Numbered from the stretch's first letter, positions 43,951 through 53,501 are shown. The stretch: 64,000 nt of DNA from Desulfosporosinus hippei DSM 8344 (GCF_900100785.1 NZ_FNCP01000012.1:62001-126000), one strand, 5' to 3'. The notes: a model not told the origin generated them from the letters alone. A program made the numbers and translations.

Positions 43951-44649
43951 TTATATAGACTCAAAACTAGGCAATTCAAAACGCTCAAATTCCATAGTTA
44001 ATAAATCCACTTGCAGCCAGGCCCGGCGCAAGGCAGGTATACGACCAATCAATAGTTTTACCCCTTCTGCAACACTCAGGCTTGCTAAGACGGCAGGAGT
44101 AAAAGCCGGATTCCCCCATTTACTCTCTACTCCCCGATCCCCATGACCGTATAAACGCAAAACGCTAAAATCACCGGGTAAACTCACTCCAATTTGACCA
44201 TACCATCCGGCAATACTGGCAAAAACCAAAGGTAGCTTAAGCTGGTGACAAACTCGTTCTAATACAACTCTTGTAGCTAAAGAGTCAAGAGCATCAAAGA
44301 CCAAGTCGACTTCGGAAAAGAAATCTGTTCCTCTCTCCTCTGCAAACCACTCTTTAATAATCTCAACTTTAACCTCAGAATTTACCCTCTGCAATCTATC
44401 CCGGGCAGCCTCTACCTTCCACTGCCCAATAGATGCTTCCGTTGCCATAATCTGCCGATTAAGATTACTGACTTCCAGACGGTCTCCATCTATCAGCACT
44501 AATCGCCTGACCCCGATTCGGGCAAGTTCCTCAGCTATATAACCGCCAAGCCCTCCACACCCTACTATTGCCACAGAGGAAGCTAGCAGCTTGTTCTGAT
44601 CCTGATCCGTTAAAGTTTCTTGATTACGTACATAACGACCTTCCAGCAT
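43951..44649 (-). CDS. ThiF/MoeB/HesA-family adenylyltransferase
   Basis: A 232-residue E1-like protein. The nucleotide-binding SVAIVGCGGLGGYIAEEL, the catalytic NLNRQIMA with Arg-Gln, and DALDSLATR with the conserved Asp are present. The two zinc-binding CxxC pairs of MoeB are absent, as in shorter ThiF-like forms. It adenylates the C-terminal glycine of the adjacent MoaD-like protein so that sulfur can be added. Its start follows the moaD stop by two bases. Because it lies next to AOR it probably serves tungstopterin synthesis. Confidence 0.9.
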   Translation of the reverse strand: MLEGRYVRNQETLTDQDQNKLLASSVAIVGCGGLGGYIAEELARIGVRRLVLIDGDRLEVSNLNRQIMATEASIGQWKVEAARDRLQRVNSEVKVEIIKEWFAEERGTDFFSEVDLVFDALDSLATRVVLERVCHQLKLPLVFASIAGWYGQIGVSLPGDFSVLRLYGHGDRGVESKWGNPAFTPAVLASLSVAEGVKLLIGRIPALRRAWLQVDLLTMEFERFELPSFESI

Positions 44650-44651
44650 GT

Positions 44652-44876
44652 TTAGCCCCCTCCGACAGGTGGAAAAAGGGCAATAGTATCTCCATCCTTT
44701 AGAAGGTGCTGGGCATTTACATCTCGTCCATTAACGAGACAAATAGCTACTTCCTCAGGTTTAATGTTTAACGGTTCGAGAATATTTAAAACTTTGCTTT
44801 CTTCCTGAAGTTCACGCTCTTCAACCTTAAAACGGCCATCTCGAAATGTGGCAAATAGTTTAACCGTTACACGCAC
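44652..44876 (-). CDS. MoaD/ThiS-family sulfur carrier protein
   Basis: A 74-residue ubiquitin-fold protein ending FPPVGGG, the flexible glycine tail that becomes a thiocarboxylate. It has VKLFATFRDGR at the start and DGDTIALFPP before the tail. It would donate sulfur to molybdopterin dithiolene. Three terminal glycines rather than the usual two is a minor oddity. GTG start at 44876 after GGAGGGGG. No MoaE is in the window. Confidence 0.87.
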   Translation of the reverse strand: MRVTVKLFATFRDGRFKVEERELQEESKVLNILEPLNIKPEEVAICLVNGRDVNAQHLLKDGDTIALFPPVGGG

Positions 44877-45078
44877 TCCAACTACCCCCTCCGTTTTAAT
44901 AGTAATGGTTTAATTATTAGGCATTCCTAGACTATTATACCATGGTACTAGAAGGGGAGACCCTTAATAGAGTCCCCCCCTTTAACATTTTCTTTCTTAA
45001 TTAAGCATTTTATCAAGTACCCTTTAAAATCCAATCTGAATTTTAAAGAGTAAGTACTAACTGTCCAACTGCATTAGA

Positions 45079-46872
45079 TTACATTCCTAGTTTTGTCAGG
45101 CACTCAGGGGTAGGCACACCTGCTTCGTCCCAGCCACGCTCAGCGTAGTACTTAGGCAGAAGCTCTGCCAATTTGAGGACTTGGCCTTTGGAAGGACCAT
45201 CTACAATTGGGTCTTGTATTAAACGTTTCGGGAGGGTGTCCTCAGCAGCAGAGTATCCGACGCGCAAATTATGCAAGCGTTCATTATTCCAGATTCGTTC
45301 TCCACAAGCTAAGAGTTCTTCATCTGTATAATTGGCACCTGTCACTGCATTTACAAGGGCAGCATAATCCGAAAGACCTAAGGCAAAGGAGGAGAATAAA
45401 CATAGTCCCAGGGAGTCGATAACAGCTGTAAGGTCTTGGAATATCTTAACCCAAGTTGCTTTTCCCTCTAATGAAGTACGGTCAAGCTTCTCTGGTAATC
45501 CTAAAATTTCCGGAGAAATCATATACCCACGAACATGACAGCCCCCACGATTACTGGTAGCAAATTGAAGTCCCTGACCTTGTACTCCCCTTGGATCATA
45601 GGCTGGAATTTCTAACTTTTTGACAGTCATGGACAGTTCAGGAGCACCATAGCTTTCAGCTAAACGATAAGAACCTAAAGCCATTTTAGCCCCTAAGCCT
45701 TCAGCATAGCCAATTTTGCGAACCCACTCAACCATTCCCGCAGCATTGCCGAACTCAAGGGGTGTACCATCAAGTTCTTCAGGCTTAATATAGCCTCTCT
45801 GCACTAATTCCATACCGGCAGCAATTGTAGCTCCAACGGAAATTGTGTCTAAACCTAATTTGTTACACAAATCATTGGCTTTATGAATTGCATCAAAGTC
45901 GTGAATACCTGAGTTCGAACCGAATACCCACACTGTTTCGTACTCCGGACCGGCACCTTCGCCGCCCTCCCATTTGCTATAACGTCCACAGGCAATGGGA
46001 CAGCGATAGCAAGGGTCTTTTTTAATCAAATGATTTGCAGTCATGGTTTCACCACTGATTAAATCCGCCTCAGAATCATAGGATTCCTGGAAGTTCTTAA
46101 CCGGATAAATACCACTTTCATTGATAATATTAACAAGAACTGCCGTTCCATAAGTGGGAAGTCCTTGACCTGTTACACCATTTTCTCTAAGTTTGCCCAA
46201 GGCTGAGCTTAAGACAGTTTTCATTACATCCGGATTGGCATTTTCTACTTTACCCGTTCCACGAACCAAAATTGCCTTAACATTTTTGGAACCCATAACA
46301 GCACCAACGCCACTGCGTCCTGCAGCTCTGTAAAGATCGTTCATGACAGCAGATATTAATGAAAGGTTCTCACCGGCAGGACCTATGGATAAGACTTTAA
46401 CCTTGTCATCTCCAAATTCCTTTTTTAAGGTATCAGTTGTGGCATAGACATCTTTGCCCCAAACGTGAGCCGCATCCTTAATCTCTACTACATCATCATG
46501 AATGCTTAGATAAACGGGCCGGTCAGCCTTGCCTTCTAAGATGACCATATCATAACCGGCAAATTTCATATGAGCGCCCCATTGTCCTCCTGAGTTTGAA
46601 GAGGCCACTACACCATTTAAGGGAGACTTTGTCACTACTACATAACGACCTGAAGTTGGAGCATTGGTTCCTGTAAGAGCACCGGCAGCAATAAATATCT
46701 TGTTCTCAGGAGAAAGGGCATCAACGTCTGAAGCTACCTCATCTGTAAACATTTTCCCGGCAAGACCACGTCCACTTAAATACTTCTTTGCAAGTTCCAT
46801 GTTTAAAGGTTCAGTACTGATTTTTCCTTCCGTGAGATTAACACGTAATATTTTTCCGATATACCCACCCAT
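45079..46872 (-). CDS. Tungsten-type aldehyde:ferredoxin oxidoreductase
   Basis: A 597-residue AOR-family enzyme oxidising aldehydes to acids with ferredoxin, or reducing acids in reverse. The N-terminal domain opens GGYIGKILRVNLTEGKI; GRSGVGAVMGSKNVKAI is the pterin-binding segment; the [4Fe-4S] cluster uses CYRCPIACG near residue 290 and a later cysteine in SLGLCLFSS near 490. Bis-tungstopterin is expected from family knowledge. GAGGAGG precedes the ATG. It has a perfect sigma54 promoter and lies divergently from an AcoR-type activator. moaD, thiF and two moeA genes follow in the same direction. Confidence 0.95.
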   Translation of the reverse strand: MGGYIGKILRVNLTEGKISTEPLNMELAKKYLSGRGLAGKMFTDEVASDVDALSPENKIFIAAGALTGTNAPTSGRYVVVTKSPLNGVVASSNSGGQWGAHMKFAGYDMVILEGKADRPVYLSIHDDVVEIKDAAHVWGKDVYATTDTLKKEFGDDKVKVLSIGPAGENLSLISAVMNDLYRAAGRSGVGAVMGSKNVKAILVRGTGKVENANPDVMKTVLSSALGKLRENGVTGQGLPTYGTAVLVNIINESGIYPVKNFQESYDSEADLISGETMTANHLIKKDPCYRCPIACGRYSKWEGGEGAGPEYETVWVFGSNSGIHDFDAIHKANDLCNKLGLDTISVGATIAAGMELVQRGYIKPEELDGTPLEFGNAAGMVEWVRKIGYAEGLGAKMALGSYRLAESYGAPELSMTVKKLEIPAYDPRGVQGQGLQFATSNRGGCHVRGYMISPEILGLPEKLDRTSLEGKATWVKIFQDLTAVIDSLGLCLFSSFALGLSDYAALVNAVTGANYTDEELLACGERIWNNERLHNLRVGYSAAEDTLPKRLIQDPIVDGPSKGQVLKLAELLPKYYAERGWDEAGVPTPECLTKLGM

Positions 46873-46973
46873 GAATCTTCCTCCTCGTAAATTTTATTCT
46901 TCTTCTTTACATCCCCAGATGGTTGAATCTTATAAACTACCCGTCCACTATGGGATCTTAATCATAATTATAT

Positions 46974-46989
46974 AGCAATTAATGTGCCA
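46974..46989 (-). promoter_or_regulatory. Sigma54 -24/-12 promoter of the AOR gene
   Basis: Minus strand TGGCACATTAATTGCT: -24 TGGCAC (46984-46989), -12 TTGCT (46974-46978), matching the sigma54 consensus at all fixed positions. About 100 bases before the AOR start. The rest of the 426-base divergent gap is very AT-rich. Confidence 0.88.
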
Positions 46990-47177
46990 TATGTTAAAAA
47001 CTTTTAAATAAAAACAAATATTCTAATACATCGAATTGTTCCAATTAAAAACTAACTATATTAAACTAAATCAAACTAAACCAAACAACATTTAATTGAT
47101 ATAAAATTACACAAATTTTATTTAAAACTTCAGTTATTACTATTTGCTCCGCATCCGTGCATTTTGTGTGCAAGTTA

Positions 47178-47252
47178 TGTTCCATTATTGAACACTTGTC
47201 GAAAGTTGTTTTCTCTAATCTTGTTGTTTGATTAAAACAGATATGTTATTCT
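47178..47252 (+). promoter_or_regulatory. Activator dyad and sigma70-type promoter of the AcoR-like gene
   Basis: A 17-base dyad, TGTTC-N7-GAACA (47178-47194), lies about 190 bases upstream of the AOR sigma54 promoter and just before TTGTTT (47224-47229) and TATTCT (47247-47252), 17-base spacer. The same dyad and promoter recur at 63901-63966. Confidence 0.7.
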
Positions 47253-47298
47253 GTCAATTGTAAGGACAATATTCCGAGAGAGGGAGGCAAAAAGAGTC

Positions 47299-49185
47299 AT
47301 GGATAATCAGTGGAAGCGTTTTATTAAAGGCGAAAGTGTTGAGTCGGAAGTAACTCCTACCATTTATCGATCTTGGCAGAGAAGCTTAGATTATCATGTA
47401 GATCACACGCTAGTTTCTAACCAGGACATTCTGACAACATCCCGCCTCAGCGAGCGCCGTGACTCTCAAGAATCCTTGATCCGAGCTAGTGAGCCTGTTT
47501 TGCCTTATATATTTAATTTATTGGGAAGCACAAATTATACGGTTTTGTTGGGTGATAATGATGGTTACATTATTGAAGCCGTTGGAGACACGCACTTTAT
47601 GAGCAAGGCTCAAAAAGTTAATTTAAGTCCCGGAGCCAGCTGGCGTGAAGAAATTCGAGGGACTAATGCCATTGGAACTGCCTTACGAGACAATTCTCCC
47701 ATATCGGTTTTTGGGTGGGAGCACTTCGTTCACGATAATCATTTTTTGGCCTGTTGGGCTGCCCCAATCCAAAACAGTCAAGGTATCCCCCTTGGAGTTA
47801 TAGATATAAGCGGCGAAGCTAATCCGGATCGCCAAAAGATATTGAACATCGCTATGATGGGCGCAAGTATGATCGAGAAAAACTTACGACTTTTTGAGTT
47901 GGAAAACCAATTGAAGTTTTACCAAGAAGGTTCGAAGTTAGCTTCTTCATTGTTACAACAAGGATTTCTGGCCATTGACCACAATGGCATCATAACTAAC
48001 ATCAATGCTTACGGGGCAGGATTGCTTGGCCGCAGACAAGAAGAAATCATAGGACAACACGCAGGAGATGTTTTTAGCACTCCAAAAGGATGGATGTTAA
48101 ATGGACACTCATTGAATCTCCATTTAAAAGATCGTTCAGGTAAAGAAATTACCTCTCACCTAAATCAAGTTGTCAATAACTCCGGAAAAACATTGGGTGC
48201 CGTAGGAACTCTAAACATCTCTAAAGCAACTTCTCTATCTAATACAATGTGGATTGGGAATAGCGTTCTATCGCAACGAATGCTGGCACGAGTTTCTAAA
48301 ATTGCTTCCACCCGCTCTTCTGTGCTTATTAATGGAGAGAGTGGAACAGGTAAGGAAATAATTTCCCGTACAATCCATCAACTCAGCTCTCGAAGCGAAG
48401 GACCCTTTGTCGCCTTGAATTGCGCCTCACTTCCTGCCACACTTATAGAAAGTGAATTGTTTGGTTATGTTGATGGTGCTTTCACGGGAGCACGCCGTGG
48501 TGGAAAGCCCGGCAAATTTGAATTAGCTAATAACGGGACAATATTCCTTGATGAAATTGGAGATATGCCCTTGAATGTTCAAGTAGCACTTCTTCGAGTG
48601 CTTCAAGAAAAGGAAGTTTCTCGGATTGGGGATACAAAAGCTTTAAAAATAGATGTTCGTGTCATTGCTGCTACTCATAAGGATCTCTCCGCCCTAGTAA
48701 CTGAGGAAAAATTCCGCTTAGATTTATACTATCGCCTTAAAGTCATTACTTTAGAATTACCTCCCCTCCGGGAACGTACAGAGGATATTCCTGACTTAGT
48801 TCGTTATTTTATTGACAAAACATGTAATTCCCTGGAACTTCCGCTGCTGGGAATCCAAGAAGAAGTCTTTTCATATCTATCCTCCCATTCCTGGCCTGGT
48901 AATGTCCGAGAATTAGAGAATTGTATTGAAAGCATGGTTGCTTTAGCAGAAGGTCCCGTTCTAACCGTTGAAGATTTACCGGATGAAATTCGGCAGTCCG
49001 GGAAAAACAAATCAGTAACCAAAGCCGAAGCCGAACCCGAACCCCTGCTTAATCAACAAACTAAACAGGCTATTCTTTACGCCCTTAACCAAACTAACGG
49101 GAAGATAGCTCCAGCCGCTAAGCTCCTTGGCATCGGGAGAAATACTCTCTATCGGAAGATGAAAGATCTGGGTGTTAATATTTAG
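47299..49185 (+). CDS. Sigma54-dependent transcriptional activator (AcoR-like)
   Basis: A 628-residue enhancer-binding protein. An N-terminal GAF-like sensor (about 60-200) contains WREEIRGTNAIGTALR, typical of AcoR. A PAS domain (about 215-310) follows, then the AAA+ domain with Walker A GESGTGKE near 346, the sigma54-contact motif GAFTGA near 393 and Walker B LDEIGDMP. The C-terminal Fis-type helix-turn-helix is GKIAPAAKLLGIGRNTLYRK. GAFTGA shows it works with sigma54. It is divergent from AOR, whose promoter is a perfect -24/-12, so AOR is the first expected target. GGGAGG precedes the ATG. Confidence 0.93.
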   Translation: MDNQWKRFIKGESVESEVTPTIYRSWQRSLDYHVDHTLVSNQDILTTSRLSERRDSQESLIRASEPVLPYIFNLLGSTNYTVLLGDNDGYIIEAVGDTHFMSKAQKVNLSPGASWREEIRGTNAIGTALRDNSPISVFGWEHFVHDNHFLACWAAPIQNSQGIPLGVIDISGEANPDRQKILNIAMMGASMIEKNLRLFELENQLKFYQEGSKLASSLLQQGFLAIDHNGIITNINAYGAGLLGRRQEEIIGQHAGDVFSTPKGWMLNGHSLNLHLKDRSGKEITSHLNQVVNNSGKTLGAVGTLNISKATSLSNTMWIGNSVLSQRMLARVSKIASTRSSVLINGESGTGKEIISRTIHQLSSRSEGPFVALNCASLPATLIESELFGYVDGAFTGARRGGKPGKFELANNGTIFLDEIGDMPLNVQVALLRVLQEKEVSRIGDTKALKIDVRVIAATHKDLSALVTEEKFRLDLYYRLKVITLELPPLRERTEDIPDLVRYFIDKTCNSLELPLLGIQEEVFSYLSSHSWPGNVRELENCIESMVALAEGPVLTVEDLPDEIRQSGKNKSVTKAEAEPEPLLNQQTKQAILYALNQTNGKIAPAAKLLGIGRNTLYRKMKDLGVNI

Positions 49186-49193
49186 CACGGCAT

Positions 49194-49249
49194 GTAAAGG
49201 GGGTAGATCCTTTAACACAATAATTGTGTTAAAGGATCTACCCCTTTAC
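49194..49249. terminator. Long inverted repeat between convergent genes
   Basis: About 27-bp arms with one bulged G, centre at 49222, containing TTTAACACAAT/ATTGTGTTAAA. It shares the TTAACACA core with the 37719-37780 palindrome. It could terminate both the activator and the phosphatase genes, though T-tracts are short. Confidence 0.65.
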
Positions 49250-49294
49250 CCGTGTGTGAGAGGCGGTCCAGCTTTCGTGCCCCTTTAATAATCT

Positions 49295-49909
49295 TTAGAG
49301 AGATTCAGGTGACAGCATATAGTTTAAATAGTTCAAGCGATATTCTGAACCCTCTTTGCTGATTAGATTAACACATCCGTAACTTTGCTCAAAACGAAAG
49401 AGGTTTTCTAAGGGCATACCCAGTACATGGCACAATATTACTCTATTTACACCTGCATGCCCAACAATTGCGATGGTCGTTTCGTTGGATTTTGGCAGGT
49501 TTTTCAGGACAGGAATCACTCTTTGGTAACAATCAGAGAAACTTTCCCCCCGTGGCGGCGAGTAATTGGTGATATCTTCTCCACGTTCTCGAAATTCCTT
49601 AGGATACTTAGTTCTGATCTCCGAGAAGAGCTGCCCCTCCCAATCCCCCATCCTTATTTCCCGTAATTCCCGGCGAACTATGGGTTTTATTTGATGAACC
49701 AACCCAATTATATCGGCAGTTTGTTGTGCTCTCGCTAAATCGCTGCAGTATATGCTATCGAAGGGTACCCGACTTAACTTCTCCTGTAATATGCTTGCTT
49801 GCTGCAGGCCAAGGACACTTAGGGGCAAGTCCGTTTGACTAATATAGCGTTTCTCTTTACTAAGGCCGATATCCCCGTGCCTAAGTAAATAAATAAATTT
49901 TTTACTCAT
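49295..49909 (-). CDS. Histidine phosphatase (phosphoglycerate mutase/CobC-like)
   Basis: A 204-residue member of the histidine phosphatase superfamily: phosphohistidine motif LLRHGDIGL at residues about 8-16, LARAQQTADII, EIRMGDWEGQ and the second catalytic histidine in AIVGHAGVNR. CobC-type alpha-ribazole phosphatases look like this, but specificity cannot be read. It is the last gene of the nine-gene TrsS/TrsM operon, 27 bases after xdhC paralogue 2, so it may hydrolyse a phosphorylated intermediate there. Ribosome binding site is weak. Confidence 0.83.
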   Translation of the reverse strand: MSKKFIYLLRHGDIGLSKEKRYISQTDLPLSVLGLQQASILQEKLSRVPFDSIYCSDLARAQQTADIIGLVHQIKPIVRRELREIRMGDWEGQLFSEIRTKYPKEFRERGEDITNYSPPRGESFSDCYQRVIPVLKNLPKSNETTIAIVGHAGVNRVILCHVLGMPLENLFRFEQSYGCVNLISKEGSEYRLNYLNYMLSPESL

Positions 49910-49936
49910 GATTCTTTATGCTCATTTCAATTCACC

Positions 49937-51034
49937 TTACCTTTGATCCAACTCCCTTTGAACTTTTATGAGCTCGCCGAGAATGCTTACGGCAATTTCT
50001 TCAGGGGTTTCCGCCCCGATTTTAAGGCCGATGGGGGAATACAGCTTTTGCAGCTCTTCTCTGGAAATTCCCTCCTCCTCGAGTTCGGCAAGCAAGGCTT
50101 TCACCCTTTTACGACTGCCAATCATGCCGATATAAGAAGCTGGCTGATTGACGACTTTACGAAGACAGAGCTTGTCATAGCGATGTCCGCGGGTAATAAT
50201 CACCACAAAAGTTTGGGGATTGATGGTTATCTTATCTATAGCAAGTTCAAACTCATCGCACAGAATCCTATCAGCCGTTGGAAATCGGTAAGCATTGGCA
50301 AAGGATAAGCGATCGTCTACCACTGTAACCTCATACCCTACCATCTTAGCCATGGCCGCCAGGGGGAGGGCAATATGTCCCGCACCTAGAATTAACAGCT
50401 GCACCACCGTCTGGGGCGACTCCACCAAAAAACGATAGGCTGGTTTCTTAACTGAAGTATCGCAGGGCTCAAGTTCCAAGTCCAAACTCACCAAAACCGG
50501 CTGACAGCGTTTAGCCCCGATTTTGGCATTTTCCAAAGCAATTCGAGTTAACTCTTCTGAGCCTAGATCCCCTTTGATCTCTCCATTGTCTAGGATGACT
50601 ATTTTTTTTCCTACTAATTTCTGATTATGGGCCTCTATAACAGTGACAAGAACAGGTTTAGCCTTTTCTAAGTCAGTCAAATACTCCTGCATGATTTCCA
50701 GGTGTTCCTCCGGACTATAGGGACCGAGATAATCAATGAATAATCCCATAATCCCTCCACAAACCATACCCTCATCTGAGGCCAGGTCTGCAGTCATATT
50801 AAGGTAGTGTATCTTCGAGGTATGAGCAGCGATAACATTAAGAGCTTCTGTTCTTCCCTCTGCTTCCCCACATCCGCCGCCAATGGTTCCTAGGGTTGTT
50901 CCATCAGCAAAAACCAACATTTTTGCTCCTGGCTTACGGGGAGTTGAGCCTAATACGTTGGTTACTGTAATCAGTGCTGCTTCCATTGTTTCTGCGATGG
51001 CCTTTTTAAGGCCAAGAATTATTTCCTTATCCAT
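49937..51034 (-). CDS. XdhC-family molybdenum-enzyme accessory protein (paralogue 2)
   Basis: A 365-residue XdhC paralogue, highly similar to the copy at 36504: GTIGGGCGEAEGRTEAL, LLILGAGHIALPLAAMAK, TVVDDRLSFAN, VIITRGHRYDK and YIGMIGSRKRV. It overlaps the NTP transferase-HD gene by one base. As part of the operon downstream of Mop it should sulfurate and load the molybdenum cofactor of that enzyme. AGGAAAGG precedes the ATG. Confidence 0.93.
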   Translation of the reverse strand: MDKEIILGLKKAIAETMEAALITVTNVLGSTPRKPGAKMLVFADGTTLGTIGGGCGEAEGRTEALNVIAAHTSKIHYLNMTADLASDEGMVCGGIMGLFIDYLGPYSPEEHLEIMQEYLTDLEKAKPVLVTVIEAHNQKLVGKKIVILDNGEIKGDLGSEELTRIALENAKIGAKRCQPVLVSLDLELEPCDTSVKKPAYRFLVESPQTVVQLLILGAGHIALPLAAMAKMVGYEVTVVDDRLSFANAYRFPTADRILCDEFELAIDKITINPQTFVVIITRGHRYDKLCLRKVVNQPASYIGMIGSRKRVKALLAELEEEGISREELQKLYSPIGLKIGAETPEEIAVSILGELIKVQRELDQR

Positions 51035-52155
51035 TAGCCCTTTCCTCCTAGCTCAACTTTCCATATGTCCGGCAATGGCATCTTAACGATCTCTTCAATT
51101 TTGCCCTGGATTTTTTCTGCGTTGCTAAGTCTGAGGATAATCTTACTGGACACCTCAACATTGTTCTTGTACTTTTCCAAGAGTCCGGAGAATCTAGCCT
51201 GGAGTGAAATAATTTGATCCTCTTGGACAAGTTTATCTGCCAAATAGACGATTTCCGTTTCAGTTAAAGATTGGTCAGTTGATCCCAAATATATATCCAT
51301 GTGTTCGGCGACAATTTGAGCCACTTGCGGATATTTGCAAAGCATTTTGGCACCCACACAGGCATGGTCGGCTTCCCCTTTGGCTAAGTCATGCAGCAGA
51401 GCGGCTGCCTTGATAAGTTCCAAGTTCAACGGGCATCCACACCTAACTAAATAACTTCCCAGGACACTACTTACCTGTGCTACCTGCTGGCAATGATTTA
51501 CCACCTGTGGAGAAGTGTTAGAACTTTTCAGGATAGCGTAACACTCTTTTTCCGAAGGTATCTGGGAATGCCCGCAATAGTTCAGCATTTCTAGATAGTC
51601 TTCCGGCGTGTCCATATCCAGCAGAATTCCGGGGTCTTCCACCTCGACCTCCAAAGCGTCCTGTTCATATTGTTCTAAGAAAGCCTTCATTCCCCCCGGT
51701 TTATCCCAAGACATTACTTCTTTCCCATAGCGGCAGGAAATTAGAGGAGGGTGCCCCCTAGTGCCTTGATAAGTTGGGTAGATAATACCGAATCTTGTGG
51801 TCAAGAAGGTACTCTGCAGCTTCTTGATACTGTCCGGCCTGATGATTGGATTATCGACGGGTAGCAGAAAAAATCCTTGCACCTCCGGTGACAAGCTTTT
51901 AACTCCGGCCGTCACTGAAGAGAACATACCCTCGGAAAAATTCGGGTTGACAATTGTCTGAACTTCCAGTTTCTCTAAAATAGGATACATTTCGTTGGCT
52001 CGATGCCCCACTACCACGCGAATATCCCTTATCCCGCCCTTTAAGAAGCTTTCCACAGCTTTTTCTAAGACTGTGCCCTCGCCTAAAGATAAAAGGGGTT
52101 TGAAGTGTTTCATGCGAAAAGAGTAGCCGGCGGCAACTATGATTGCTGTTAACAA
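51034..52155 (-). CDS. MocA-like NTP transferase fused to an HD domain (DVU_1551-type)
   Basis: A 373-residue fusion. Residues 1 to about 195 are a MobA/MocA-type nucleotidyltransferase (AIIVAAGYSFRMKHFKPLL, VVVGHRANEM, LLPVDNPIIRPDSI, GTRGHPPLIS). The rest is an HD domain, with the histidine of NHCQQVAQ and the His-Asp of ALLHDLAKGEADHA and AEHMDIYLG. The first half could attach CMP to molybdopterin (MCD), the form used by Mop enzymes; the HD half suggests hydrolysis of a phosphoester. TTG start at 52155 with GAGGGAG upstream. Family recalled from memory as the DVU_1551 NTP transferase. Confidence 0.87.
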   Translation of the reverse strand: MLTAIIVAAGYSFRMKHFKPLLSLGEGTVLEKAVESFLKGGIRDIRVVVGHRANEMYPILEKLEVQTIVNPNFSEGMFSSVTAGVKSLSPEVQGFFLLPVDNPIIRPDSIKKLQSTFLTTRFGIIYPTYQGTRGHPPLISCRYGKEVMSWDKPGGMKAFLEQYEQDALEVEVEDPGILLDMDTPEDYLEMLNYCGHSQIPSEKECYAILKSSNTSPQVVNHCQQVAQVSSVLGSYLVRCGCPLNLELIKAAALLHDLAKGEADHACVGAKMLCKYPQVAQIVAEHMDIYLGSTDQSLTETEIVYLADKLVQEDQIISLQARFSGLLEKYKNNVEVSSKIILRLSNAEKIQGKIEEIVKMPLPDIWKVELGGKG

Positions 52156-53499
52156 CTAGTCACTCCCTCTCTTGTCCAGAATTTGTCGTTTAGCTGTGCT
52201 TTTTCGAACAATTAGTTCTGTGCTGGAGATGAGCAAAAGCATTACCTTCAGTTGACCCAGCTGTCTGGCATTCCTGATGGCAGAGATTTTGTCTAAGGTG
52301 TCACTAAGATCATTCTGGGTTGCCAAGGAAAAGGAACCCTTCAACTGAACTCTGAGCTGTAAATAGCTTTCCTTTCCCACTCCCCCCTTTGTAAGAGTTA
52401 CTTCAAAATCCATAACCTTAGGCAAAGCAAACAAGACCTCGTCAAAGTCCGCCATAGTAAGGCACTCCGTCTCGGTCAGGTAAACCCGCTCTCTGGACTT
52501 CAGCAGTTCCAGTCTCTTTAATACCGTCCCGCAAACGCAAGGTTCTGGGATAAATCTGGACAAATCACCTGTTCGATAGCGGATCAAAGGCATCCCCCTC
52601 CGAGTCAAAGTGGTTAAGACGATCTCTCCTCGCTGTCCCTCCTCGACAGGCAGCCCGGAGCGGGGATCGATGATTTCGAGATAGAGATCCGCTTCCCTGA
52701 GATGGTAACCGCAGAAGCCTTCACATTCTAGGCCTCCTCCCAGTCCCATCTCAGTCATTCCGTAGTGATTAAATACTTTGCAACCCCATGTCTTTTCCAG
52801 TTCTTGCGCTATAGCTAGGGGTACGTAATCCGTACTTAACAAAACCCTACTCAAGCTCAAAGGGACTGGGCGTCCTTGGGAATCTTTAAAACGGGCCAAG
52901 CTCAGGACTTGAGTAGGAATTCCTACTAAAGCATTGATCTTATTCTCTTGAATCTGCTCTAAAGTTGACTCCAGATTGCTGACCAGACCATGAACAATCC
53001 CTGTTATACCCGCTCTATCTAAACCTAAGCGCAGCAAATCTCCGACGCTGCCCGGGGTACCTCCAGGCAGCATTATCAAGACTCTGTCCCCGGGCTTTAC
53101 CAGGGTTAACATACCATGATGAAAGAAATCGATGGTTAATTCCTGATCTGCCTCAGTAAAAAACAAGCGTTTGGGTTTGCCGGTTGTGCCCGAACTCTGT
53201 AAAGTCACGATTCTGTTGATCTCATTTTGAGAGACACAGAGGAAATCCAGAGGATTCTGTCTTAAATCTTCAGGGGTGGTAAAGGGCAACTGTAATAAGT
53301 CCTTAAGTGTGCCCATCTCACAAGCCAGGCCGGAATATAACTGTTTATAAAACTTGCTGTTACTGACAGCCCAAAGAAGAGTCTCCTGCAGCTTCTGCAA
53401 CTGATAGTTCTCAATTTGGGTTCTGGTTAAGTTTTTCGCAGAATCTCCGTTGATTTTGCCGCTGATCCAAGGCTCCAGAGAGGTGGTTGCCATAGCCAA
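52156..53499 (-). CDS. PaaK-like AMP-dependent ligase (DVU_1553-type)
   Basis: A 447-residue adenylate-forming enzyme resembling phenylacetate-CoA ligase. The phosphate-binding loop LQSSGTTGKPKRLFFT (about 103-118), the NHYGMTEMGLGGG motif (about 244-256) and RYRTGDLSRF (about 310) are present; the glutamate/lysine-bearing C-terminal domain is shortened. It would adenylate a carboxylate, but the acyl acceptor is unknown. The start is TTG 53499 or ATG 53493; spacing to GGGAGAG favours TTG slightly. Tight spacing on both sides puts it in the TrsS/TrsM operon. I recall this family as DVU_1553. Confidence 0.87.
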   Translation of the reverse strand: MAMATTSLEPWISGKINGDSAKNLTRTQIENYQLQKLQETLLWAVSNSKFYKQLYSGLACEMGTLKDLLQLPFTTPEDLRQNPLDFLCVSQNEINRIVTLQSSGTTGKPKRLFFTEADQELTIDFFHHGMLTLVKPGDRVLIMLPGGTPGSVGDLLRLGLDRAGITGIVHGLVSNLESTLEQIQENKINALVGIPTQVLSLARFKDSQGRPVPLSLSRVLLSTDYVPLAIAQELEKTWGCKVFNHYGMTEMGLGGGLECEGFCGYHLREADLYLEIIDPRSGLPVEEGQRGEIVLTTLTRRGMPLIRYRTGDLSRFIPEPCVCGTVLKRLELLKSRERVYLTETECLTMADFDEVLFALPKVMDFEVTLTKGGVGKESYLQLRVQLKGSFSLATQNDLSDTLDKISAIRNARQLGQLKVMLLLISSTELIVRKSTAKRQILDKRGSD

Positions 53500-53501
53500 A
53501 C

